Part shown: one piece after another, positions 10,422 to 19,587 of the stretch
Numbering within the stretch: position 1 is the first letter of the stretch
Layout: the number at the start of each line of letters is the position of its first letter
Assembly: GCA_018434325.1 (NCBI GenBank)
Contig: JAHDPO010000004.1
Location: 310,001-374,000 of the forward strand
Reading direction: 5' to 3'
From: Clostridia bacterium
GTDB taxonomy: Bacteria; Bacillota; Peptococcia; DRI-13; UBA5745
DNA length: 64,000 nucleotides
Notes under the pieces: generated by a model
What the model saw: only the letters and a program-made list of their open reading frames with translations
Told to the model about the DNA's origin: nothing
Database searches by the model: none
Position numbers and translations under genes: made by a program

Positions 10422-11303
10422 ATGTTAAGCCAGTTAAATCAGGTGCTTGATTATATTGAAGAGCATTTGACCGAGGAGTTGCCTTTGGAAACAATTTCTG
10501 AATATGCCGGGGTTTCCGACTATCATTTTAGAAAGATATTTTTTTATCTTACAGGGCTGACCCTTAGTGAATATATCAAAAACAGAAAATTAGCCGAAGC
10601 AAATCAAGAGTTGCTACAGGGAGAAAAAGTAACGGATGTTGCTTTTAAATATGGCTATCAGTCGATGGATGGTTTTTCCCGGGCTTTTAAAAAATGGAGC
10701 GGGTTTTTACCTTCAGAGGTAATCAAAGAAGGGGTCAGCAAGTCTTTTCCCAAATTCACATTTGTAATAACCGTTAAAGGGGGAATCAGTATGAAATTTA
10801 AAATTGAAGACAAACCGGCTTTTAATTTAGTCGGAGTAAGCAGACGCGTGCCGATGCAATTTACAGGCGTTAATATGGAGATTGTCAAGCTGGCGGAAAG
10901 CATTACGGATGAACAAAAAACAGAAATGCATTCACTCCAAAATATTGCGCCTTATGAAATCGTTAACGCCTCTTATGATTCCGACAGCGATTTCTTAAAA
11001 GAAGAAGGATATCTGACTCATTTGATCGGTATTTTGACGACTGAAAATCAAATAAGTGAGCGCTTGGAAAAAGTGCCGGTCGCAGCCTGCACCTGGGCCA
11101 TATTCCCCAATGAAGGGCCATTCCCTGCTACGTTGCAAGAAACCATGGCCCAAATATATGCAGAATGGCTTCCTTCTGCCAATTATGAATTGATCAACGT
11201 CCCCTCCTTCTCTTTTACCAAAATGGCTAAAGACAAAAAAGATTACGCTTATAGTGAAATTTGGATTGCTGTTCGCAAGAAGGACTGGACCTTAAAGATG
11301 TAG
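10422..11303 (+). CDS. AraC-family regulator with C-terminal GyrI-like effector-binding domain
   Basis: 293 residues. Residues 1-105 form the double helix-turn-helix of AraC/XylS regulators (LETISEYAGVSDYHFRKIF, then VTDVAFKYGYQSMDGFSRAF). From about residue 120 a GyrI-like/SOUL-type effector-binding domain follows (FKIEDKPAFNLVGVSRRVP ... YAYSEIWIAVRK). This fold binds hydrophobic or cationic small molecules in Rob- and BmrR-like regulators. AAGGAGG lies 6 nt before the ATG. The downstream gene has its own promoter and riboswitch, so cotranscription is not required. The effector is unknown. Confidence 0.93.
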   Translation: MLSQLNQVLDYIEEHLTEELPLETISEYAGVSDYHFRKIFFYLTGLTLSEYIKNRKLAEANQELLQGEKVTDVAFKYGYQSMDGFSRAFKKWSGFLPSEVIKEGVSKSFPKFTFVITVKGGISMKFKIEDKPAFNLVGVSRRVPMQFTGVNMEIVKLAESITDEQKTEMHSLQNIAPYEIVNASYDSDSDFLKEEGYLTHLIGILTTENQISERLEKVPVAACTWAIFPNEGPFPATLQETMAQIYAEWLPSANYELINVPSFSFTKMAKDKKDYAYSEIWIAVRKKDWTLKM

Positions 11304-11323
11304 CAAGCGCATTCAAACAGCGG

Positions 11324-11352
11324 TTGACATTATCTGAATACGTTGATATACT
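11324..11352 (+). promoter_or_regulatory. Consensus sigma-A promoter for the ykkC leader
   Basis: TTGACA (11324-11329), 17-bp spacer, TATACT (11347-11352). Transcription would start near 11359, just before the structured leader. Confidence 0.88.
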
Positions 11353-11373
11353 ACCCATAAAATTTAATACGCT

Positions 11374-11505
11374 TTAGTTTTCTAGGGTTCCGCAACAAGA
11401 ACTGTTGGTCTGGACCGAGAGAAAACCCATAATCTCATAGATTATGTACACGGTAGGATAAAAGCCTAGGAGTTATTTAACGATATCTCCCGGGCTTATT
11501 TTTTT
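11374..11505 (+). ncRNA. ykkC-family riboswitch (guanidine-I-like) with overlapping terminator
   Basis: The conserved ykkC landmarks occur in order: CTAGGGTTCCG (11382-11392), a variable stem CAACA/TGTTG, GGTCTGGACCGAGAGA (11407-11422), a stem ATAATCT/AGATTAT, and ACACGG-TAGGATAAAAGCCTAGGAG (11448-11472). GTTTTC/GAAAAC close the first domain. AAGCCTAGGAG can pair instead with CTCCCGGGCTT (11487-11497) followed by a run of T, a terminator that would exclude the aptamer 3' stem. This is an ON switch by design. GAGAG and GATAAAAGCC fit subtype 1 (guanidine) better than the ppGpp/PRPP subtypes, but CTGGACC instead of the usual CTGGTCC is a departure, so the ligand is not certain. Confidence 0.9.
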
Positions 11506-11531
11506 GCCTGAACAAAAAGGAGGACAGTAAA

Positions 11532-12266
11532 ATGTGGGGACTGTTATTAACAACAATTTTAACCAGCGCCGCGGATAGCCTTAATCCCTTTGCTATAACT
11601 CAGCAATTTGTTTTGCAGGGCATGCTCAAAAAACCAAAACACATATGGTATTTTATTGTGCCGACAGGCGTCGTCAATTTAATCGGCGGCTTTTTGGTAT
11701 ACTTCGGGCTGGCTGCTTTCATTGCCAACTTCTTTAGCAGAATTACGGAAAGCTATGGACAGTTTTTATTTATTGCTGAATTAATACTTGGTATCATTTT
11801 TTGCAGCAGCGCTTTCTTTCTTATTCAAAACAGCAAAATCTCCTTATTAAAAAACCGGATTCAATCCATAGAATCCGGAGAAAAGGTCAATAAAAATGAT
11901 GAAGGGGAAGCTCTGCGAAAAATAAAATCGGTATCCCCTCTTGCCTTAATAATTTTAGGAGCAGGCGCAACCCTTTCTGAGTTGACAACGGCCCTGCCTT
12001 ACTTTGCTTTTTTGGCTGTTCTCTTAAATTATCAGCTCTCATTTTTACAATTATCATTTATCCTTGTCATTTACAATACGATCTACACCCTGCCTTTAAT
12101 AGTTTTATATTTTGTCTATATCAAAGCCCAGAATAAATTTGACCGACTTTATCTGGTGATTAAAACACAAATTGCGAAGTGGTCTAATATTTTGGCGCCT
12201 ACCGTTATGGCTCTTATCGGCGTCGGGTTGATATTTCATTCCATGACTTTGCTGCTGAATCTTTAG
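11532..12266 (+). CDS. Polytopic membrane protein, LysE/CcdA/GAP-superfamily-like, under ykkC riboswitch control
   Basis: 244 residues with about six membrane segments in two halves separated by a charged loop (about 110-140). The first helix carries SAADSLNPFA, which resembles the helix-1 proline motif of the LysE/CcdA/GAP transporter superfamily; the second half has a matching GATLSELTTALPYFAF. No CcdA cysteine pair is present. It directly follows the riboswitch with a good RBS (AAAAAGGAGG), so expression should follow the riboswitch ligand. An exporter role for guanidinium or a related cation is inferred only from the riboswitch. The stop codon overlaps the convergent lipoprotein gene by 4 bp. 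Confidence 0.75.
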   Translation: MWGLLLTTILTSAADSLNPFAITQQFVLQGMLKKPKHIWYFIVPTGVVNLIGGFLVYFGLAAFIANFFSRITESYGQFLFIAELILGIIFCSSAFFLIQNSKISLLKNRIQSIESGEKVNKNDEGEALRKIKSVSPLALIILGAGATLSELTTALPYFAFLAVLLNYQLSFLQLSFILVIYNTIYTLPLIVLYFVYIKAQNKFDRLYLVIKTQIAKWSNILAPTVMALIGVGLIFHSMTLLLNL

Positions 12267-13054
12267 GATATCATTTCAGCGCCAATGGTATACGTCCAGA
12301 TGCCCTCTGATTTTTGCGCCGTGCACTCGTGAAAGAAATAGGCTCCCAGACCGCTGCGCCATTTTCTTGCATTAAAGGTGAATTGATCACCTGACATAGC
12401 TGTATCTTCAATAGTAAACAACAGACCTTTTTCAAAATACAGCTTATCCTTGTCAATATAGCCTTGTTCACTTAGTTCTGCATAGGTTGCCGCCATGATC
12501 TCCTCGCTATAGGTTTCCCTAAGCAAATAAAGCAACGCTGTTTTTTCTGCTTCCGTCAAATTGGAGGCTTTGGTGAAATCAAAGGCCAGAATGCTGATAT
12601 TGCCATTCAAGCCGGGATCAACTTTATATAAGTCGTCAATCACTGTCCTATACAGTCCCGAAATATCCTCACCCCGGCCTTTAATGCAGATATCTTTTAT
12701 ACCCCCAAGGCCCATAGGAAAGCTTTCCTGCACCGTGCCGTCAAAAGCCACATCCACCAGCATGCCCTGCTCCAGAGCATCAATGCCTGGCTTTGCTCCA
12801 TCTTCAGCAATAACCTCTATTTTATCACCGCCAAGCCGGTAGATATCTGCCGGCCCCGCATCTTCCGCCATATTGGCCAGCAAGATGGATGAACCATTGA
12901 TATCGATAACCTTTGCGGTCAAAATTGCCTCAGAAACATTAGGATCATCCTTCCCCTGGGCTTCAGGCCCGGGTGGGCAGGAAATAGACTGCGAGCAAGC
13001 AGCAAGAGTCAGTACGATTAACGTCGCCAGAAAAATCAAGGTAGTTCTCTTCAT
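12263..13054 (-). CDS. Lipoprotein with DUF3221-like N-terminal domain
   Basis: 263 residues. The N-terminus MKRTTLIFLATLIVLTLAAC has a lipobox (LAAC, Cys20), so it should be a diacylglyceryl-anchored extracytoplasmic lipoprotein. Residues ~40-125 resemble the DUF3221/YobA-type OB-like domain (LTAKVIDINGSSILLAN ... GMLVDVAFDG). Residues ~130-263 form a second domain without a recognised family. A GGGGGG-rich RBS precedes the ATG. It converges on the riboswitch-controlled membrane gene with a 4-bp stop overlap and is separate from the PadR/DUF2812 pair upstream. Function unknown. Confidence 0.8.
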   Translation of the reverse strand: MKRTTLIFLATLIVLTLAACSQSISCPPGPEAQGKDDPNVSEAILTAKVIDINGSSILLANMAEDAGPADIYRLGGDKIEVIAEDGAKPGIDALEQGMLVDVAFDGTVQESFPMGLGGIKDICIKGRGEDISGLYRTVIDDLYKVDPGLNGNISILAFDFTKASNLTEAEKTALLYLLRETYSEEIMAATYAELSEQGYIDKDKLYFEKGLLFTIEDTAMSGDQFTFNARKWRSGLGAYFFHECTAQKSEGIWTYTIGAEMIS

Positions 13055-13129
13055 TGGCAGCGCCCCCCTTCATCTTTAAGGTTTCTTTATTGATTAGACT
13101 CCCTGGATGAACAAAAGGTTCCCACTACC

Positions 13130-14335
13130 TTATTCTTCTTTGACCCCCTGCTCCTGATAACGCAGCCGCTGAGGAATCAAAGGCACAATACCTTCCACTT
13201 TCTCCTTGCCATAGTATGTAATATGGATCACCTGATTGGCCGAATAGGCAAATATATGTTTTCGGGTACCCTCTTCAGCAATATAAGCTTTATCAAGTCC
13301 GGAATGGTTAACTTCCCGGACCTCAACATCATCACGATAAATATAGCGATGAATGAGATCAGCAGTAAGGTTTTCCGCCATGCTGCCGAAAGTCAGTTGA
13401 TAATACCGGGTGGTTATGCTTGGCGAATATATGCCGCTTTGGTCATCCCACATTTCATCTTCGATAATGCCGTTCTCATCAATTTTATACTGAACAGGGG
13501 CTAACAAACTCCAATCAGAGCTGACCCGATTTTCCCAATCCACATTATTGTCCTGATAACCTGTCTTGCGCATAAGGCCAGCATCTTTTTCTATTTCCCC
13601 AAGCCTGATAACCGGCAGATTGGCATCAGCCTCCGGCAGCGTGTAGTCCTTGCTTCTGGCAATATCGATGAACGGGATAAAAACGGTAATTAAGGCGAGT
13701 GGTAAATATATGGCTGTCAATATGCCTCCCAGCAATCTGGCTCCTCTATAATCCTCATGATGATTAATTTCTCGCCCTTGAAATAAGGATTCTTTAAGCC
13801 GGCGAACCACCACATAGTTACGTATTACCGTATAAAAGACGTAGAGTTCAACAATTATAAGAAGCATTTGCTGGACAAACTGCCCTTTTATCATGAATAA
13901 GAAGGGTTCATCATTAAAGATATAGATACTGGCTGTCATCCCGAAAAACCAAAGCATGGCAATGGATATAATAATTAAATTATTTCTGAGCCGTTTGTTT
14001 AACTCCAACAAGGAAAAGCCTTGTTCAATCGTATCGGTGTGCAGCTCGGCGACACAGGAATCCTCAGGTGCTGAAAAAATGGAAAAATCGCCGTTTTTTG
14101 CGACAAAATCCCAGCCGCAATCACGATAAACCTCCAATTGCTCCGGAGAAGGCTTACCCTTTATATAATCAATTCGATATCTCGTTTTCCTCGGCTCTGA
14201 CTTTTCAAAATAAACAAATATAGTTCCGAACTTCTTTAAATGCAGACCTTGCTTAGCCATAGCCGAAAACCAGCTTTCATTGCGGCCGATAGCATAAATA
14301 TCATCAAGCATCAGTCTTTTTACTAACTTGCCCAT
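13130..14335 (-). CDS. DUF2812 domain-containing membrane protein
   Basis: 401 residues. The N-terminal ~120 residues match DUF2812 (IGRNESWFSAMAKQGLHLKK, YRIDYIKG). They are followed by about three membrane segments (residues ~118-138, 146-168, 196-222) and a C-terminal extracytoplasmic domain. Its ATG abuts the TAA of the padR gene exactly (TAAATG), so the two are translationally coupled. PadR + DUF2812 pairs are a recurrent Firmicute module, probably an envelope-stress or antimicrobial-responsive unit, but the biochemical role is unknown. Confidence 0.88.
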   Translation of the reverse strand: MGKLVKRLMLDDIYAIGRNESWFSAMAKQGLHLKKFGTIFVYFEKSEPRKTRYRIDYIKGKPSPEQLEVYRDCGWDFVAKNGDFSIFSAPEDSCVAELHTDTIEQGFSLLELNKRLRNNLIIISIAMLWFFGMTASIYIFNDEPFLFMIKGQFVQQMLLIIVELYVFYTVIRNYVVVRRLKESLFQGREINHHEDYRGARLLGGILTAIYLPLALITVFIPFIDIARSKDYTLPEADANLPVIRLGEIEKDAGLMRKTGYQDNNVDWENRVSSDWSLLAPVQYKIDENGIIEDEMWDDQSGIYSPSITTRYYQLTFGSMAENLTADLIHRYIYRDDVEVREVNHSGLDKAYIAEEGTRKHIFAYSANQVIHITYYGKEKVEGIVPLIPQRLRYQEQGVKEE

Positions 14336-14647
14336 TTATCGCTTCTCCTCTAAAATTCTTCCATCTTCAATCATTTGCTGCAGCCTTTTATATTCCCCTT
14401 TAAGGGCTGCTTTGCCCGCTTCCGTAATGGCATACGTCTTTCTGCGGCCATCATCATGCAATATTTCAATAAGATGGTCTTTTTGCAGCCTGGTAAGAAC
14501 GCCATACAGTGTTCCGGGACCCATTTTAATGCGTCCCTTTGATACTTGCTCAATGGCAGCCATTAGCTGATAACCATGATTGGGATTTATTAAAGCTAAG
14601 AGTATGTAATACATCGCTTCCGTCATTGGCGTTTCTGCGTTGGGCAT
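14336..14647 (-). CDS. PadR-family transcriptional repressor
   Basis: 103 residues, a single PadR winged-helix domain (EAMYYILLALINPNHGYQLM ... GPGTLYGVLTRLQKDHLIE) plus a short C-terminal dimerisation helix, as in PadR subfamily s2. It is followed without a gap by the DUF2812 gene. A perfect 44-bp palindrome covers its promoter, so autorepression of the two-gene operon is very likely. Confidence 0.95.
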   Translation of the reverse strand: MPNAETPMTEAMYYILLALINPNHGYQLMAAIEQVSKGRIKMGPGTLYGVLTRLQKDHLIEILHDDGRRKTYAITEAGKAALKGEYKRLQQMIEDGRILEEKR

Positions 14648-14659
14648 ATGATCCCCCTG

Positions 14660-14703
14660 CCTATTATTATGTCATACGATATATCGTATGACATAATAAT
14701 AGG
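14660..14703. promoter_or_regulatory. 44-bp perfect palindrome, PadR operator over the padR promoter
   Basis: Every base from 14660 to 14681 is complementary to 14703 back to 14682. The core is ATACGATATATCGTAT and the arms end in CCTATTATTATGTC / GACATAATAATAGG. The core is of PadR-operator type. On the minus strand TTGCCC (14700-14705) and ATATAT, 17 bp apart, form a possible promoter lying within the palindrome, so repressor binding would block RNA polymerase directly. Confidence 0.9.
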
Positions 14704-14729
14704 GCAAAACATATAGAGTTGTCAATAAG

Positions 14730-15182
14730 CTATTCCACTATCCTATATTTCTGATACATTTCATCGGAGGTTGCGACAATTGTACCATCTGCAAAACCCA
14801 GGGCAAACTCATTCATATCTCGATTAATGACAATGTCGTGATCAATTTCCAATGAAGGAAATGTAGCGTTCTGATAATATATGATGAATTGCATGTCTTG
14901 ATTTTTATGCCAGGTTATCCCGGCTTTCATGCCGTTGCGGCCGGTTCTCTCATAATACTCAATATAGAACTGTCCATTAAAATTCTGTTCATCGGCAAAC
15001 AAATAATTGCTTCTTATACCGTCAATATGAACTGTCGTCTCCTGGACCGCACTACCGTTTACATATGCTTTTGCAGCTATTGTCTGATTTATAGCCGTTG
15101 AAAACGGCATTCGCAACAGAAACCATACACCAATCAGAATGACGATCAAAAATGCTGCAATAGTTTTTATGTTTTTTCTCAT
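14730..15182 (-). CDS. Small membrane-anchored extracytoplasmic protein, unknown function
   Basis: About 150 residues. The N-terminus MRKNIKTIAAFLIVILIGVW is a signal anchor; the rest is a hydrophilic, mostly beta domain with no recognised family. Start at 15182 is chosen because GGAGG lies 8 nt upstream; the longer frame to 15242 has no RBS and overlaps the preceding gene. It is the last gene of the sigma factor-membrane protein-anchored protein string, so it may be part of that signalling or response unit. Confidence 0.7.
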   Translation of the reverse strand: MRKNIKTIAAFLIVILIGVWFLLRMPFSTAINQTIAAKAYVNGSAVQETTVHIDGIRSNYLFADEQNFNGQFYIEYYERTGRNGMKAGITWHKNQDMQFIIYYQNATFPSLEIDHDIVINRDMNEFALGFADGTIVATSDEMYQKYRIVE

Positions 15183-15231
15183 TAATTTTTCCTCCGCAAT
15201 ATCCGTCAGGCAATCCCAGCCCCTTTGGCCT

Positions 15232-16716
15232 TTAATCCCCATTCTCTTCTACTTTCTTTAAGGCCAAAGACTCATAATTTGTATAATGCTGCTGCAATTC
15301 GTCTTCGATAACATAAGCGCCCTTTAGAATCAGGTCTTCCGTCCTGGCATAGGGAATCCGTAAAGGATTTGTGCGGTGAATATAGGTGAACAACGAATAA
15401 GTAGAATAAACATCACTATCGGCCATAACGGTGTAGCGGTAAAGCACATAGCCCCTCTGTTCCTCGGCGCCAAAGGGATAACTTATGGCTGCTGTGATGG
15501 GCGTGGAGCGGTAGCTGCCAAACATCGTATTCCGGATTATCGGCTCACAGGTAAGGCGGGGAAAATCCGCCTTATATCTGGCCCCCTTTTTACTGTAAAA
15601 CAAGCCGCTGCTGATAATTTCTTTAGCCTCTGTCCCCGTCCCATCTGAGATCAAAAAGCCGTCCTGCCAAACCGGCTTTCCCCCCTGCCAGGTGAAATAT
15701 TGCATAACATAGACCCTATTCTCCGGCATTTCGGCGTAGATCGTGGTGACTTCCATGTTTTTTTGGCCCGGCTCATAAGTATGGGTTATGTAAATGGCAC
15801 CTAGCTCCATCTCCCTGCTCTCAATTTTCTTCGGGTCAAACATCAGCTGCTTGCTGAAGGCCTCCACATTCACGGCTTCGCTTAGCATCATCACATCTTC
15901 ATCGCTGAGACATTGCAAAGCCTCGGCCGGAAAAGTCAGCTCAAGCAGCCGCTGCCTTGCCTCCGTAATCTGTGGAGCCTGATATTCCCGAGGCTCCAAG
16001 CTTAAATGATTATAAAAAGAATTGCAAACCAAAACCAGAATCAAAGCTGTCAGACAATAAGCCTTTCCAAAGGTTCTGCCATTAATCCTGACCGGGGCGT
16101 TGATTAATAGATATCCCGTATCCGCCAATTGGCCTTCTATACGATACAATAGCCGGATAATAAAAATATAGCAAGCTATCATCGGAATAAAAACCCGCCA
16201 GCTGCCGGCAAGGGGAGACAAAGCAACGAGGAATGCCGCCGCCGTCCATAGAGCAGCCCAGACCAAAGGAGTCTCTCCCATTGATTTTCCAGCTTTTTTG
16301 AACGTCTCCTTTAGCGCTGCGTGAAAAAGCAGAAACATCGCTATTTGATAAACCTGCATGACAAATCCTATTGTCAGCTCGGGGTAATTCGATATATGCA
16401 AAGGGGTGGACAGCCAAACCAGGCTGGCCAACTGTACAAACAGCTTGATTATAGAAAAGAGCCACAAGGTTTTAAAATAGCTGTTCTCATTCCTTAAGCT
16501 GCGAAAGCCCAGAAAGATCAATACAGTGCCTATAGTAGGCAAAAGGTATTGCAGATATAAAAAATTCAGATGCAGCGTTGTCAAGATCAAGCCGCCAATA
16601 ATACGATCCAGGGGCATACTCCAGGGGTTGGTTCTGCGGATTTCTTCGTCCGGAGGCGCCGCTTCACTGAGCCCCTCAATCATCTGCCGGTCGAAATGAA
16701 GATCTTTTTCGCTCAT
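15232..16716 (-). CDS. Multi-pass membrane protein encoded with the ECF sigma factor (putative anti-sigma/sensor)
   Basis: About 494 residues. A short charged cytoplasmic N-terminus (SEKDLHFDRQMIEGLSEAAPPDEE) is followed by about six to seven hydrophobic segments up to residue ~240, then a large C-terminal, presumably extracytoplasmic domain. ATG at 16716 has GGAGG 9 nt upstream and overlaps the sigma gene stop by 4 bp (ATGA), indicating translational coupling. Position directly after an ECF sigma gene suggests an anti-sigma or sensor role. No zinc-anti-sigma motif (HxxxCxxC) is seen, so this is inference from context. Confidence 0.7.
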   Translation of the reverse strand: MSEKDLHFDRQMIEGLSEAAPPDEEIRRTNPWSMPLDRIIGGLILTTLHLNFLYLQYLLPTIGTVLIFLGFRSLRNENSYFKTLWLFSIIKLFVQLASLVWLSTPLHISNYPELTIGFVMQVYQIAMFLLFHAALKETFKKAGKSMGETPLVWAALWTAAAFLVALSPLAGSWRVFIPMIACYIFIIRLLYRIEGQLADTGYLLINAPVRINGRTFGKAYCLTALILVLVCNSFYNHLSLEPREYQAPQITEARQRLLELTFPAEALQCLSDEDVMMLSEAVNVEAFSKQLMFDPKKIESREMELGAIYITHTYEPGQKNMEVTTIYAEMPENRVYVMQYFTWQGGKPVWQDGFLISDGTGTEAKEIISSGLFYSKKGARYKADFPRLTCEPIIRNTMFGSYRSTPITAAISYPFGAEEQRGYVLYRYTVMADSDVYSTYSLFTYIHRTNPLRIPYARTEDLILKGAYVIEDELQQHYTNYESLALKKVEENGD

Positions 16717-17240
16717 CTGCAATCACCTCCCAATTCGGTTTGTAGTTTTTTACGTAAGCGATACAGCTTTCCTTCTATACTGCGCTGGCTCACGCCAAGC
16801 TCTGCAGCGATTTGGGCGGTCTGCTGCAAGTAATAATATTTGCGGTAGAAAATATGCCGTTCTTCAGTTGACAAGATCGAGATGGCCCGATTTAAAGCTT
16901 CTGCCTGCTCCCGCCGCAAAACATCCTCCTCCAGAGAGGGAGTGCGGGCCGTTTCTTCTTTTAGCTCTTCATGTTCTTTGGATCCGCGCTTCTGGTAATT
17001 TAGAGCCGTATTGCGGGATATGGTGGTGAGCCATGTAGAGAATTGGCCCTTTTCCGGAGAATAGCTCTCGATAGAATGCCAGACTTTCATACAGATATCA
17101 CTGATACATTCTTCTATATCATTTGTATCCTGCAAAATATGACCGACAATATAATGCATCATTCCTGAATATTGCTGCTGCAAAAGCTCTATTCCCTTGT
17201 CATCTTGCCTTTTGATCATTCCGATCATTTTATCCTGCAC
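16713..17240 (-). CDS. ECF-type RNA polymerase sigma factor
   Basis: 175 residues. Sigma-70 region 2 is at about 10-80 (YIVGHILQDTNDIEECISDICMK, FSTWLTTISRNTALNYQKR) and region 4 at about 115-170 (STEERHIFYRKYYYLQQ, AAELGVSQRSIEGKLYRLRK); region 3 is absent as in ECF factors. The start is GTG at 17240, supported by AGGAGG 7 nt upstream; the in-frame ATG at 17228 is too far from it. It leads a three-gene minus-strand operon with the membrane protein and the anchored protein. Confidence 0.92.
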   Translation of the reverse strand: MQDKMIGMIKRQDDKGIELLQQQYSGMMHYIVGHILQDTNDIEECISDICMKVWHSIESYSPEKGQFSTWLTTISRNTALNYQKRGSKEHEELKEETARTPSLEEDVLRREQAEALNRAISILSTEERHIFYRKYYYLQQTAQIAAELGVSQRSIEGKLYRLRKKLQTELGGDCR

Positions 17241-17348
17241 AAGCTCACCTCCTCCCTTATTCTACTATACAAGTGGATTGGCAAAATCCCACGAAATTTT
17301 TAAATTTTTTTAGCTTTTAATCTAATTCCTTATAAAACTTAACACAAG

Positions 17349-17377
17349 TTGCTATTTCCAAATAAGAAAGTTATAAT
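17349..17377 (+). promoter_or_regulatory. Sigma-A-type promoter of the chemoreceptor gene
   Basis: TTGCTA (17349-17354), 17-bp spacer, TATAAT (17372-17377). No sigma-D motility promoter (TAAA-N15-GCCGATAT) was seen, which is slightly unusual for a chemoreceptor. Confidence 0.7.
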
Positions 17378-17409
17378 ATTATAAAAAAATATTAGGAAGA
17401 AGAGATTAT

Positions 17410-19491
17410 ATGAGACAGACAAAACCCCAGCCTGGCAAAGTGGCGCAGTCCAAAAGACGTTCCCTCAAGCGAACCTTCCTCATTGCCATCATTGGCCTTT
17501 CCGTGGCCATCAGCGTGACGATAGGGGCAGTCAACGCCCTGCTGCTGTACCGTGACGCCACAACAAATATGCAGATTCGCCTGGAAGAAAACAGAAATGC
17601 TTATGCCCAGTCCGTTGAATATGCTATCCAGATTTTCAAGACTAGAATTGAGGCCATTGCCAGTGACGAGACCCTGACTGACGCCAATCTTACGGTACCA
17701 GAGCTGGAAGCCCGTTTTGATGAGGTAGCCAAGCGTTATGATTTTGCGGCCCTTATGCTCGCCGATGATAAAGGCTTTGCCGTAGACGGCTTTGACGTAA
17801 GCTCCCGGGAGCATTACCAACGGGCTATGGCAGGCGAAACCTATGTCTCATCTACCTTAACCAATGCAAGAACCGGCAAGACAACGCTGATGGTCGCAGC
17901 CCCCGTCAATCACCCCGGTTTTCGCGGGGTAGCTTTTGCAACCTTGGACAGCGGTACCTTTAGCGCCATGGTTGACGGTATTAAAATCGGTCAACAGGGT
18001 TATGGCCTGATTGCGGACAAGAACGGTAAAATCATCGCCCACCCCAACCTTGAGATAGTGGACAAGCAGCTTAATTATCTTGAGGAGGCCAAGGAAAACG
18101 ATGTAGATCCATCACTTATCGCGCTTTTCGAGGATATGCGCACCGGAAACAGCAGCATGATGCAGGTAAACATGGGCGGTCAGAAGCTGATTGCCAGCTA
18201 CATGCCCATCCCCAATACGGATGGCTGGTCCATCGGAGTATGCGCAAGCCCCGACGAGCTGCTGCAGAGCTTTCGGACCTCCCTCACTATTGCAATACTG
18301 TTGATCGCTGCTGCTGTTATCGTTTCAATTCTGGTGGCCTTCCGTATTGCAACCCCCATCGTAAAGCCCATCGTGGAGCTGGTGGAACGTATTCGTGGTC
18401 TGGCTGCGGGAGATTTGACCTCTCCGGTGCCTCAGGTCAACACCCGGGACGAGCTGGAGACACTCTCTGCCTCTTTCCGCGAGACCACGGAGAGCTTAAA
18501 CGGTTACATCGGCGAGATTTCTCAGCTGCTGGCCAATCTGGCCCAGGGTGACTGTACCGGCGTAACCCAGCAGGAGTATCGCGGCGACTTTGTGCAGTTA
18601 AAAGACTCCCTCAACCGCATCTCTCAAAACTTAAACGCCACTTTCTCCAGCATCAAGGGCTCCATCCAGCAGATAGCTGCAGGGTCAGATCAGGTCTCCA
18701 GCGGGGCCCAGGCCTTGGCCTCCGGATCCACAGAGCAGGCTGCCACCGTAGAAGAACTGAACGCTTCGATTACACAGATCGCCGAACAAGCCGCCGCCAA
18801 CCTGGCCACTATAGAAGCGGCCGCAGGATATATTGACCAGGCTGCCGCAGGTGTGAATACCAGCAACGAATATATGCAGCAGCTTTCCTATGCAATGGCA
18901 GAAATCAGCTCCTCTTCAAGCCAGATTGCAAACATTACAAAGGTTATTGAGGATATCGCTTTTCAAACCAACATTCTCGCACTGAATGCCGCCATCGAAG
19001 CCGCCCGGGCCGGCAGCGCCGGAAAGGGTTTTGCTGTTGTGGCCGACGAAGTGCGTAACCTTGCCGCCAAGTCTGCCGAAGCTGCCGGCCAAACTGCACA
19101 GCTGATTGCAGCCTCCGTAGCTACAGTGGAACGGGGAAAGCAAATCACCTCACATACGGCACAGGAATTGCAGAATACAGGAGTAAATACCGAGCGGGTA
19201 GTCGAGGGCTTTAGTAAAATTGAAGAGGCCTCGAAGGCACAAACCATCGCTATTGAGCAAATCAAGGATGGCCTGAACCAGGTTTCCGCCGTTGTCCAGA
19301 CTAACGCCGCCACCGCCGAGGAAAACTCCGCCACCAGCGAGGAGATGTCGGCACAATCTGCCATACTGCACCAGGAGATTGAAAAATTCAAGCTTCGGGA
19401 AGGAAGTATGCCTTCCTACCGCCAAGGGGCAGCGTCTTCCTATACCCTTACCTCATCTAATACCCTGCCTAACACAAATTTCGGAGCATAG
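17410..19491 (+). CDS. Methyl-accepting chemotaxis protein (dCache sensor)
   Basis: 693 residues. Order: cytoplasmic N-terminus, TM1 at ~20-46, extracellular dCache-type sensor at ~55-285 ([37 protein letters not shown]), TM2 at ~291-312, HAMP at ~313-370, and the cytoplasmic signalling helices with the conserved hairpin tip [20 protein letters not shown] near 512-531. It would signal through CheW/CheA to the flagellar motor or another output. The dCache form typically binds amino acids or organic acids, but the ligand cannot be read. The C-terminus has no NWETF-type CheR tether. Single-gene unit ended by the terminator at 19521. Confidence 0.95.
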   Translation: MRQTKPQPGKVAQSKRRSLKRTFLIAIIGLSVAISVTIGAVNALLLYRDATTNMQIRLEENRNAYAQSVEYAIQIFKTRIEAIASDETLTDANLTVPELEARFDEVAKRYDFAALMLADDKGFAVDGFDVSSREHYQRAMAGETYVSSTLTNARTGKTTLMVAAPVNHPGFRGVAFATLDSGTFSAMVDGIKIGQQGYGLIADKNGKIIAHPNLEIVDKQLNYLEEAKENDVDPSLIALFEDMRTGNSSMMQVNMGGQKLIASYMPIPNTDGWSIGVCASPDELLQSFRTSLTIAILLIAAAVIVSILVAFRIATPIVKPIVELVERIRGLAAGDLTSPVPQVNTRDELETLSASFRETTESLNGYIGEISQLLANLAQGDCTGVTQQEYRGDFVQLKDSLNRISQNLNATFSSIKGSIQQIAAGSDQVSSGAQALASGSTEQAATVEELNASITQIAEQAAANLATIEAAAGYIDQAAAGVNTSNEYMQQLSYAMAEISSSSSQIANITKVIEDIAFQTNILALNAAIEAARAGSAGKGFAVVADEVRNLAAKSAEAAGQTAQLIAASVATVERGKQITSHTAQELQNTGVNTERVVEGFSKIEEASKAQTIAIEQIKDGLNQVSAVVQTNAATAEENSATSEEMSAQSAILHQEIEKFKLREGSMPSYRQGAASSYTLTSSNTLPNTNFGA

Positions 19492-19520
19492 CATGTTCCC
19501 CGATCCACTCTTTCGAACTA

Positions 19521-19570
19521 AAAACAGGGTATGCCGGCAACTAAAGCTTAGCGGCATACCCTGTTTTTTA
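19521..19570. terminator. Bidirectional terminator between the chemoreceptor and spoVAC
   Basis: 16-bp perfect stem, AAAACAGGGTATGCCG (19521-19536) with 19552-19567, 15-nt loop, flanked by A and T runs. It closes two convergent genes and shares its outer arm with the terminator at 961-999. Confidence 0.9.
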
Positions 19571-19587
19571 ATTAATCCTGATAGCTC

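Noticed and set aside
18240-18551. Overlapping frame within the chemoreceptor gene
   Set aside because: Out-of-frame translation of the HAMP region; no initiation signals.
956-19570. Shared AACAGGGTAT arm of two terminators as a mobile repeat
   Set aside because: Only about 11 bp are shared and both are ordinary bidirectional terminators; inner stems and loops differ.
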